DNA of 5,051 bases, taken from NCBI GenBank assembly GCA_003446775.1, contig DMCH01000068.1, positions 1,949 through 6,999 on the forward strand, written 5' to 3'. How positions within the stretch are numbered: position 1 is the stretch's first letter; each line of letters starts with the position of its first letter. Made by a program: the position numbers and the translations under genes. Under the pieces are notes generated by a model. It saw nothing but the letters and a program-made list of their open reading frames with translations, had not been told where the DNA came from and made no database searches. This stretch comes from Chloroflexota bacterium (GTDB taxonomy: Bacteria > Chloroflexota > Dormibacteria > Dormibacterales > Dormibacteraceae). Shown here in pieces: positions 1 to 4,509 of the stretch.

Positions 1-1256
1 TGGCCAAGGAGGGCCAGACGGTGCAGGCCGGGGCGGAGATCGCCGTGGTCGAAGTCGGCGCCGACGGCGAGGTCGCCGCCTCGCCAGAAGCGCCCGCTCC
101 CGCCCCTGCAGTAGCAGCCTCCGCCCCCGCAGCCGCAGCCGCAGCCCCCGCTCCCGCCCCCGCTGCCACAGCCGCAGCTCCCGCCCCCGCAACCGCAGCC
201 CCTGCTCCCACCGCCGCAGCCCCCGCAGCCCCGGCCCCCACGCCCGCCCCCGCAGCCGCAGCCCCAACTCCGTCCCCGGCAGTCAAACCTGAGCCCGCTG
301 CCCCGGCGGCCCCCGCGACGGCACCGCCATTGCAGCCGTCGGAGCCATCCCCTGTCCTCGATGGCGGCGAGCATCGCTACTCGCCCGCAGTCCAGATGCT
401 GGCGTCGGAGGTGGGCGTCGACCTCGCCAAGGTGCAGGGCACCGGCATCGGCGGCCGGGTGACCAAGAAAGACGTGGAGCAGTTCGCAGCTGCGGCCAAG
501 GCCGCCCCTCCAACCAAAGCACCAGGCGCCACGCCAGCCACGCCGGCTGCGCCGGCCGAAGGCGACCAGGTCGTTCAACTCACGCGCGTCCGGCGTCTCA
601 TCGCCGAAAACATGGTTCGCTCGAAGACGACCATCCCGCACGCGTGGCAGACGCAGGAAGCGGACATGTCGGGCGTGGTTGCGCATCGCAACGCCAACAA
701 GGCCGCCTTTCAGAAGCAAGAGGGCTTTTCCCTCACATACCTGCCCTATGTGATGGCCGCCACTATCTCCGCGCTGCGCGAGCACCCCGAGGTCAACTCC
801 ACCTTCAACGAGACCGAGCTGATCATCCATCGGGACATCAACCTGGGCGTCTCGGTTGGTCTCGAAGACACCCTGGTCGTGCCGGTCGTCCGGCGCGCGG
901 ATGGACTTTCGATCGCGGGCCTTGCGCGCGCCGTCAACGACCTTGCCACTCGTGCCCGCAACAAGCAGCTCAAGGCTGACGACCTCAGCGGTGGCACGTT
1001 CACGGTCAACAACTCGGGAACCTTCGGAACCCTGTTCAGCTACTCCGTCATCAACCCCGGCCAGGCCGGCATCCTCACCATGGAGGCCATCGTCGAGCGG
1101 CCGATGGCGGTGAGCGGAATGATCGGGATCAAACCGATGATGTATCTCTGCTTCTCGTTCGATCACCGCGTGCTGGATGGGCTGATGGCCGCTCGCTTCC
1201 TGACCTCGTGCAGGAAGTGGCTGGAAGCAGTGACCCTGGATCTGCCGGTCTACTAG
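1..1256 (+). CDS. 2-oxo acid dehydrogenase complex E2 component (dihydrolipoamide acyltransferase), 5'-truncated by window edge
   Basis: This is the E2 core of a pyruvate- or branched-chain-type 2-oxo acid dehydrogenase complex, which transfers an acyl group from lipoyl-lysine to CoA in the cytoplasm. The reading frame is open from base 3, so the GTG at 21 is not the true start. The first ~20 visible residues (AKEGQTVQAGAEIAVVEV) are the end of a lipoyl domain whose lipoylated lysine lies outside the window. Counting from base 3, an Ala/Pro linker spans about residues 25-115. A peripheral subunit-binding domain follows at about 125-162 (YSPAVQMLASEVGVDLAKV, GTGIGGRVTKKDV), then a second linker and the catalytic domain at about 190-417. 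The catalytic DHRVLDG motif is at 387-393, with His388 and Asp392 the expected active-site residues. The NNSGTFG and INPGQAGILTMEAI segments are also typical of the family. The family is near certain; pyruvate versus branched-chain specificity cannot be told. It is probably the last gene of its operon, because a hairpin element follows 3 bases after the TAG. Confidence 0.96.
   Translation, partial: AKEGQTVQAGAEIAVVEVGADGEVAASPEAPAPAPAVAASAPAAAAAAPAPAPAATAAAPAPATAAPAPTAAAPAAPAPTPAPAAAAPTPSPAVKPEPAAPAAPATAPPLQPSEPSPVLDGGEHRYSPAVQMLASEVGVDLAKVQGTGIGGRVTKKDVEQFAAAAKAAPPTKAPGATPATPAAPAEGDQVVQLTRVRRLIAENMVRSKTTIPHAWQTQEADMSGVVAHRNANKAAFQKQEGFSLTYLPYVMAATISALREHPEVNSTFNETELIIHRDINLGVSVGLEDTLVVPVVRRADGLSIAGLARAVNDLATRARNKQLKADDLSGGTFTVNNSGTFGTLFSYSVINPGQAGILTMEAIVERPMAVSGMIGIKPMMYLCFSFDHRVLDGLMAARFLTSCRKWLEAVTLDLPVY
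88..345 (+). repeat. Low-complexity Ala/Pro-coding linker, C-rich on the + strand
   Basis: This stretch codes for the flexible inter-domain linker of E2, which lets the lipoyl domain swing between active sites. It is built from imperfect repeats of short Ala/Pro codon blocks such as CCCCCGCAGCCGCAGCC, seen near 125, 220 and 247. About 85-90 residues are almost only Ala and Pro with scattered Thr and Ser, which is long for an E2 linker. Between 220 and 251 there are five C-runs of three to five bases separated by 1-4 bases, so the minus strand matches the usual four-G-run quadruplex pattern. Confidence 0.85.
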
Positions 1257-1260
1257 AGAT

Positions 1261-1290
1261 ATGAGGAAAAACCTGCCGGTTTTCCCTCAT
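1261..1290 (+). terminator. Long hairpin directly after the E2 stop, possible (bidirectional) transcription terminator
   Basis: The arms ATGAGGAAAAACC (1261-1273) and GGTTTTCCCTCAT (1278-1290) pair over 13 positions with one A-C mismatch (1267/1284), closing a TGCC loop. The position 4 bases after the E2 stop, between two convergent genes, is where a shared terminator is expected. There is no T-run after the stem on either strand, so this is not a textbook intrinsic terminator. The T-rich stretch lies inside the 3' arm. The function is inferred from position and structure. Confidence 0.5.
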
Positions 1291-1392
1291 CGCCGGGCCG
1301 GCTTCGCCGGCGCGGCTGCGCTCTTTCCCGCGGTTTGGATTTTCGAAATATCTCTCCCAACCACATCAGAGGCATAAAGGCCTGTCAGGGAC

Positions 1393-1411
1393 GGCCGGAG
1401 TAAATCCGGCC
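1393..1411 (-). repeat. GGCCGGA hairpin module, copy in element L
   Basis: The sequence GGCCGGAGTAAATCCGGCC is a 7-bp perfect stem with a 5-base loop. Read on the minus strand it is identical to 2841-2859. The flanks are also shared: GAC before and TA after on the + strand. Related copies lie at 2705-2723 and 3145-3161. It lies 20 bases past the stop codon of the glycosyltransferase gene, so it could also help terminate that transcript. Confidence 0.8.
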
Positions 1412-1430
1412 TAGAGGCCACGCAAACGAT

Positions 1431-2624
1431 CTAGTCGCGCTCCATTGAGAGGATGCTGATGAAGAAGCTGGCGAAGATCGTCTGCGTGCCGAGCGCGAGC
1501 AGGACGACCGCGGGAATCACCTCGCGCATCGTCGTCGACGGATTCAAGTTTCCAAATCCCACCGACTGCCAGCTCGCTACGGCCAGTACCAGCGCCACCA
1601 GGCCGCCCAGGGCCATCAGCGCGCCGGCGAGCAGCCCCACCTCGAGGGTGATGTAGCGAAGCAGCGTCTGCAGGACCGGGTGCGGCGGGTGAAAGCCCTC
1701 GCGGATCGCAAACATCTTTGTGAAAACAGCGAACAGCACCAGCTGGTATCCGAGCAGCGCGAGGAAGCCGGCCACCAGGAGCGTGTGAATGTCGAGGCGC
1801 ACACCGCCTATGCGCAGCGGTCCCGCGACCAGCAGGGCCGAGACCACCAGGCCCCCCACCAGCAGGGCCAGGCCCGGATACAGGAACAGCCATCGCGGGC
1901 TGAACAGGAGCATGAAGCGCAAGTGGCGCCAGCCGTCGCGCCAGGTGCGCAGGTGTGGCGGCCGCGACCGGCCGTCTGGATGCAGCACGACCGGCACCTC
2001 GGTGATCCGCATTCCTTTCAATGAAGCCTTGATCACCATCTCGCTGGCGAACTCCATGCCGGTCGCGCGCAGCCGCATCCTTTCGTAGGCGTCCTTAGTG
2101 AACGCCCGCAGCCCGCAGTGCGTGTCTCCGACAGGGGCGTGAAAGAAAATCCTGCTGATGCGCGTGAGGACTGGGTTGCCCAACCAACGATGCGACCAAG
2201 GCATTGCGCCCGGCTCGATCCCGCCCAGGAACCTGTTGCCGACCACGAGGTCATAGCCGTCGCGCAGCTTGGCGACCAGCGGCGCGATGACGGCGAAGTC
2301 ATAGCTCGCGTCGGCGTCACCCATGACGACGAAGCGTCCTTGCGCCGCGTCGATGCCGCCAATCAGCGCGCTGCCATAACCCTTTCTCTGCACGTCGACG
2401 ACCTTGGCGCCGAGCTCCCGCGCGAGCAGCTGAGAGCCGTCGCTGCTCCCGTTGTCGGCGACGATGATCTCGGCTGCGTACCCGCCGTTGGCGATGGCCT
2501 CGCGCGCCTTGGCGATGCATGTGGCCAGGGTCTCCGCTTCGTTGAGGCAAGGCATCACGATCGAAATTTCAACCACGGCCGGTGCCCGTGGCACGGGCGG
2601 CGAAATGCGCGGCGCGGTCTTCAT
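1431..2624 (-). CDS. Family-2 glycosyltransferase with C-terminal membrane domain (polyprenyl/dolichol-phosphate sugar synthase type)
   Basis: The 397-residue product has an N-terminal GT-A domain at about 18-235. It contains ISIVMPCLNEAETL (20-33), VADNGSSDGS (55-64), RKGYGSALIGGI (80-91) and the metal/nucleotide-binding DAD motif in VMGDADASYD (100-109). The segment VVGNRF (127-132) and the acceptor-loop region DTHCGLRAF (167-175) are typical of DPM1-like enzymes. Four hydrophobic segments at about 245-268, 280-305, 326-351 and 368-393 would anchor it in the cytoplasmic membrane. Such enzymes move a sugar from a nucleotide donor to a polyprenyl phosphate for cell-envelope or glycoprotein assembly; the sugar cannot be read from sequence. 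The ATG at 2624 has no strong Shine-Dalgarno upstream. A GTG about 17 codons in, just before the first beta-strand, is an alternative start. The gene is convergent with E2, and its upstream side is repeat-rich DNA. Confidence 0.93.
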   Translation of the reverse strand: MKTAPRISPPVPRAPAVVEISIVMPCLNEAETLATCIAKAREAIANGGYAAEIIVADNGSSDGSQLLARELGAKVVDVQRKGYGSALIGGIDAAQGRFVVMGDADASYDFAVIAPLVAKLRDGYDLVVGNRFLGGIEPGAMPWSHRWLGNPVLTRISRIFFHAPVGDTHCGLRAFTKDAYERMRLRATGMEFASEMVIKASLKGMRITEVPVVLHPDGRSRPPHLRTWRDGWRHLRFMLLFSPRWLFLYPGLALLVGGLVVSALLVAGPLRIGGVRLDIHTLLVAGFLALLGYQLVLFAVFTKMFAIREGFHPPHPVLQTLLRYITLEVGLLAGALMALGGLVALVLAVASWQSVGFGNLNPSTTMREVIPAVVLLALGTQTIFASFFISILSMERD

Positions 2625-2704
2625 GGCGCTAGAGCCTAACGCGACGTACGGGCCTCAGCCTGCGAAAGCCCAGATAAATGAGATCAATGCCAGGTGCAGC
2701 CTTA

Positions 2705-2723
2705 GGTCGGATTTACTCCGGCC
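2705..2723 (+). repeat. GGCCGGA hairpin module, tandem unit 1
   Basis: The arms GGTCGGA and TCCGGCC flank a TTTAC loop. One arm base differs from the other copies (T instead of C at 2707), giving a T-G wobble opposite 2721 on the + strand, so the fold survives only if the + strand is the structured one. The downstream flank CCGTTACCC corresponds to CCGTCACCC in unit 2. Confidence 0.75.
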
Positions 2724-2840
2724 GTTACCCAAACAGGCCACCCTCCAAGACGCCACCCAGCGTGGCTGAGGAGAGGGGTTGGCCCGCGGAGGGGACGTGC
2801 CCACCGCGAATAATGAGATCAATGCCAGGTGCAGCCTTTA

Positions 2841-2859
2841 GGCCGGATTTACTCCGGCC
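2841..2859 (+). repeat. GGCCGGA hairpin module, tandem unit 2
   Basis: GGCCGGATTTACTCCGGCC forms a perfect 7-bp stem with a TTTAC loop. It is the exact reverse complement of 1393-1411 in the E2-side element, which ties the tandem repeat and the gene-end element to one repeat family. Confidence 0.8.
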
Positions 2860-2925
2860 GTCACCCAGACATGCCACCTTCCAGGCGCCACCCAGCGTGG
2901 CAGAGGAGAGGGGTTGGCTTGCGGA

Positions 2926-2941
2926 GGGGACATCTGTCCCC
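2926..2941. repeat. GGGGACA/TGTCCCC palindrome at the end of tandem unit 2
   Basis: GGGGACATCTGTCCCC is a perfect 7-bp inverted repeat with a 2-base centre. The matching place in unit 1 (2791-2802) reads GGGGACGTGCCC, four bases shorter and unable to form the full stem. Short palindromes of this kind are common in REP-like repeats; no transposase that would act on it is present here. Confidence 0.7.
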
Positions 2942-3144
2942 ACCGCGAATAAAAAGTGACCCCGACGGATCGCCTCTCGAAAACTGGTACCTGCCTTGCG
3001 GCCTGTTCCTGTTCTCTCGAACGTTTCCCTCGGGGCCGTTGCCAAGACTAGGGGACGCCCGGAGTGGAGCGCAAGCCCCGAAAGTCAGTTCGCCGCCAAG
3101 CCACCATCCGTAGCCTTTTCATCACGAAACACGCGTGGCATGTA

Positions 3145-3161
3145 GGCCGGATTCTCCGGCC
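3145..3161 (+). repeat. GGCCGGA hairpin module, copy in element R
   Basis: GGCCGGATTCTCCGGCC keeps the 7-bp stem of the other three copies but has a 3-base loop (TTC) where they have TTTAC. Loss of bases only in the loop, with intact arms, fits selection on the stem or ongoing exchange between copies. Confidence 0.78.
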
Positions 3162-3265
3162 GTCCCCTAACGTTCCCGGTCGGCTGCAGGCGCGGCCGGG
3201 AGTGACATTTAGAAAATCCCATCCGCGGGAAAGAGCGCAGCCGCTTCGGCGAAGCCGAACCGGCG

Positions 3266-3295
3266 ATGAGGGAAAACCGGCAGGTTTTTCCTCAT
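3266..3295 (-). terminator. Long hairpin directly after the reductase stop, possible transcription terminator
   Basis: This is the same 30-base hairpin as at 1261-1290, identical base for base on the minus strand, including the one A-C mismatch. It lies 6 bases downstream of the reductase stop codon. There is no T-tract after the stem, so termination is inferred from position and from its reuse after two unrelated genes, not from a standard intrinsic-terminator pattern. Confidence 0.5.
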
Positions 3296-3301
3296 ACGTT
3301 T

Positions 3302-4069
3302 CTATGCGTAGCCAGCCATGCGGCCGCCATCGACGACCAGGTCCTGGCCGGTGACGATGTCGTTCTCGACCAGCGCCATCACGGCCTGGGCGACCTGGTC
3401 GGGGGTCGCGATGGCCTTCAGCGGCGTGCCTTCGGCTATCGACGTCTCGAGAGCCACGGTCGCCTCGTCGCCGAACCGTTGCCTGTACCAGCGGGTTGAC
3501 ACCTGTCCCGGCGAGACGGAGTTGACTCGAACGTCGGGAGCCAGCGCGAGCGCCAGCGCACGTGTCAGCTGCAGGATGCCCGCTTTGGAGACTCCATAAG
3601 GGATCGAGGATCCCACCGCTCGGTGCCCGCCGACGGAGGCCACGTTCACGATCGCGCCTTTTTGCTTGCGGAGCTCGGGCGCAGCCGCACGACAGCAATA
3701 GAACGTGCCCTTGAGGTTGACGCCCAGGATCTCGTTCCACACGTCCTCGGTGAGCTCGTCGAGATTCGCGTGCGGGATGTAGCGGGTCGTGCCGGCGTTG
3801 TTGACCAGGATGTCGAGGCGGCCAAACCTCTTCACGGTCTCATCGATCATCGCGACGACCTGCGACTCGTCGGAGACGTCAGCCTTGTGCGCATGAGCCT
3901 TGGCGCCGAGCGACTCGATCTCATGCACCGTCGCGTTGGCTTCGTCCTCGGAGCGCGAGTAGTTGACGACGACCGCCGCAGCTCCGGCTTTCGCGAGCCG
4001 AACCCCAACCGCGCGGCCTATGCCGGTGCCGCCGCCGGTGACGATCGCAACCCTTCCGTCGACCTCCAT
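3302..4069 (-). CDS. Short-chain dehydrogenase/reductase (classical SDR)
   Basis: The 255-residue product has the normal length of a classical SDR, a cytoplasmic NAD(P)-dependent oxidoreductase with one Rossmann fold. Visible motifs are the dinucleotide-binding TGGGTGIG (11-18), the adenine-pocket Asp in KADVSD (62-67), NNAG (90-93), catalytic Asn118 in GVNLKG, Ser145 in NVASVGG, and Tyr158/Lys162 in YGVSK. The PG of SPGQV (187-188) follows, and the tail has the usual TGQDLVVDGG. NYSRSEDEA after the second beta-strand suggests NADP(H) preference; this is inference. It resembles the FabG/3-oxoacyl reductase and glucose dehydrogenase-like group, but the substrate cannot be called. The ATG at 4069 must be the start or lie before it, because an in-frame TAG stands three codons upstream. 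No Shine-Dalgarno is visible. A gene-end hairpin element follows the stop by 5 bases. Confidence 0.95.
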   Translation of the reverse strand: MEVDGRVAIVTGGGTGIGRAVGVRLAKAGAAAVVVNYSRSEDEANATVHEIESLGAKAHAHKADVSDESQVVAMIDETVKRFGRLDILVNNAGTTRYIPHANLDELTEDVWNEILGVNLKGTFYCCRAAAPELRKQKGAIVNVASVGGHRAVGSSIPYGVSKAGILQLTRALALALAPDVRVNSVSPGQVSTRWYRQRFGDEATVALETSIAEGTPLKAIATPDQVAQAVMALVENDIVTGQDLVVDGGRMAGYA

Positions 4070-4089
4070 GCGAGACTAGTTTGCCGAAT
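4070..4089. promoter_or_regulatory. Very short divergent control region between the reductase and the DUF336 gene
   Basis: Only 20 bases separate the two start codons if the DUF336 gene begins at ATG 4090, and 11 if it begins at TTG 4081. The palindrome ACTAGT (4075-4080) lies in the gap. A TAGTTT hexamer (4077-4082) fits the TANNNT -10 pattern and is 7 bases before ATG 4090, the spacing seen in leaderless transcripts. No Shine-Dalgarno is visible for either gene. The promoter assignment is a hypothesis from spacing alone. Confidence 0.3.
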
Positions 4090-4509
4090 ATGCCGCTCAG
4101 CCTCGAAGACGCCAACAAGGTGGTTGCCGGAATTCACGCCAAAGCCGCGAAGATGGGGGTGAGCGTGACCGCGGCCGTGGTCGACGAGGGTGGCCACCTG
4201 ATTGCTCTGGGCCGAATGGATGGGGCGCCGCCGCTCTCGCCACAGATCGCGGAGGCGAAGGCGGTCGGGGCCGCCATGCTGCTGCGGGATGGCGCATCGC
4301 TCCAGAACCTGGCAGAGGACCGGCCCGGATTCTTCAGCGCCGCGGACCGGCTTGTCCGCTTGCCGCTGATCCCCGGCCCTGGGTCGGTACCTATCAAGAG
4401 GGACGGGCTGACCGTCGGCGCCGCGGGTGTCAGCGGCGCGCGCCCTGAGGAGGACCTGGAGTGCTGCCTGGCCGGGCTCGCGTCAATCCAGCTTCACGGT
4501 GCGCAATGA
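4090..4509 (+). CDS. GlcG/HbpS family (DUF336, PF03928) protein
   Basis: The product is about 139 residues, a normal length for this single-domain family of small alpha/beta proteins. The family includes GlcG of glycolate loci, the heme-binding HbpS, and the C-terminal domain of some PduO enzymes. Diagnostic stretches are SLEDANKVV near the N-terminus, AAVVDEGGHLIALGRMDGA at about 28-46, and VPIKRDGLTVGAAGVSGA at about 100-117, followed by the acidic helix EEDLECCLAGLA. Heme binding or a redox-sensing role is known for some members but cannot be read here. ATG 4090 is preferred because family members begin just before the SLEDAN-like helix; TTG 4081 would add three residues. It is divergent from the reductase, and its last 27 bases overlap the 3' end of the opposite-strand phosphodiesterase gene. 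Confidence 0.9.
   Translation: MPLSLEDANKVVAGIHAKAAKMGVSVTAAVVDEGGHLIALGRMDGAPPLSPQIAEAKAVGAAMLLRDGASLQNLAEDRPGFFSAADRLVRLPLIPGPGSVPIKRDGLTVGAAGVSGARPEEDLECCLAGLASIQLHGAQ

Larger units (their letters stand above)
1260..1423 (+). repeat. Structured 164-base gene-end element, copy L
   Basis: The element fills almost the whole spacer between E2 and the convergent glycosyltransferase gene. Its first 99 bases match the reverse complement of 3198-3296 at about 90 positions. After a diverged middle of roughly 28 bases, 1387-1423 again matches the reverse complement of 3133-3167, with a two-base deletion in the other copy. Both copies span 164 bases. It holds three hairpins: arms 1261-1273/1278-1290, arms 1297-1302/1306-1311, and arms 1393-1399/1405-1411. 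It begins 3 bases after the E2 stop codon and ends 7 bases before the glycosyltransferase stop. It carries no open frame of note. A terminator, a 3'-UTR RNA element or a REP/MITE-type repeat are all possible. Confidence 0.85.
2677..2951. repeat. Two-copy tandem repeat, units of about 135 and 140 bp
   Basis: Unit 1 is 2677-2811 and unit 2 is 2812-2951. Both start AATGAGATCAATGCCAGGTG and end near ACCGCGAATAA. They differ by scattered substitutions and small indels. Each unit carries the same series of potential hairpins: the GGCCGGA module (2705-2723; 2841-2859), a GCCAC-CCAGC-GTGGC hairpin (about 2752-2766; 2887-2901), and a G-rich/C-rich palindrome near the end. That last one is complete only in unit 2 (2926-2941). 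The structure-rich, non-coding units resemble REP/BIME- or MITE-like intergenic repeats. They sit directly upstream of the glycosyltransferase and may belong to its leader. Confidence 0.88.
3133..3296 (-). repeat. Structured 164-base gene-end element, copy R
   Basis: Read on the minus strand, this element begins 5 bases after the reductase TAG (3304-3302) and matches copy L (1260-1423) in order. About 90 of the first 99 bases agree, followed by a diverged middle and the GGCCGGA module with its GCCACGC flank. It therefore has the same orientation relative to its upstream gene as copy L has to E2. Its second hairpin has arms TTCGGC (3259-3254) and GCCGAA (3250-3245), where copy L has GCCGGC on both sides, a two-pair compensating change. 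It has no coding potential of its own. Confidence 0.85.
2625..3301. other. Repeat-rich intergenic region without a convincing gene
   Basis: These 677 bases separate the reductase gene from the glycosyltransferase gene on the same strand. From left to right they hold the glycosyltransferase 5' side (2625-2676), a two-copy tandem repeat (2677-2951), about 180 bases in which I see no gene, no tRNA and no riboswitch class I recognise (2952-3132), and the inverted gene-end element R (3133-3296). Open frames that cross it simply read through the repeats and look like no known protein. I find no clear -35/-10 pair for the glycosyltransferase, although its promoter must lie here unless it is co-transcribed with the reductase. 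Confidence 0.75.

Noticed and set aside
21..23. GTG at 21 as the E2 start codon
   Set aside because: The frame is open upstream, and bases 3-20 code for lipoyl-domain residues (AKEGQT) continuous with the rest, so the gene enters from outside the window.
2118..2639. 173-codon plus-strand open frame antisense to the glycosyltransferase
   Set aside because: It is a mirror of a strong glycosyltransferase gene in GC-rich DNA and carries no family motif.
2634..2640. GTTAGGC on the minus strand just before the glycosyltransferase start, matching the integron attC core pattern GTTRRRY
   Set aside because: No paired RYYYAAC core with attC-like inner sites was found within 150 bases upstream, and there is no integrase. 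A 7-base degenerate match is expected by chance.
2677..2951. Tandem repeats considered as a CRISPR array
   Set aside because: There are only two units of about 135-140 bp that are similar along their entire length, with no spacer-like variable parts and no cas genes.
2725..3045. 106-codon minus-strand open frame, and 2678-2959 on the plus strand, with internally repeated protein sequence
   Set aside because: The repetition is only the translated tandem repeat, the frames cross hairpins, and nothing resembles a protein family. Long open frames are expected at this GC content.
2952..3132. Stretch considered as a riboswitch, small RNA or tRNA relic
   Set aside because: I could not match it to conserved cores of cobalamin, TPP, SAM, c-di-GMP, c-di-AMP or fluoride riboswitches, nor to a tRNA T-arm. 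Only small local hairpins such as GTTC-TCTC-GAAC (3011-3022) are visible.
3048..3740. 230-codon minus-strand open frame overlapping the reductase in another frame
   Set aside because: It runs through the intergenic element R and the out-of-frame reductase, is Arg/Gly/Pro-rich, and has no recognisable domain. The reductase frame is clearly the coding one.
3623..4162. 179-codon plus-strand open frame across the reductase and the DUF336 start
   Set aside because: It is antisense to the reductase motifs and out of frame with the DUF336 gene; no domain seen.
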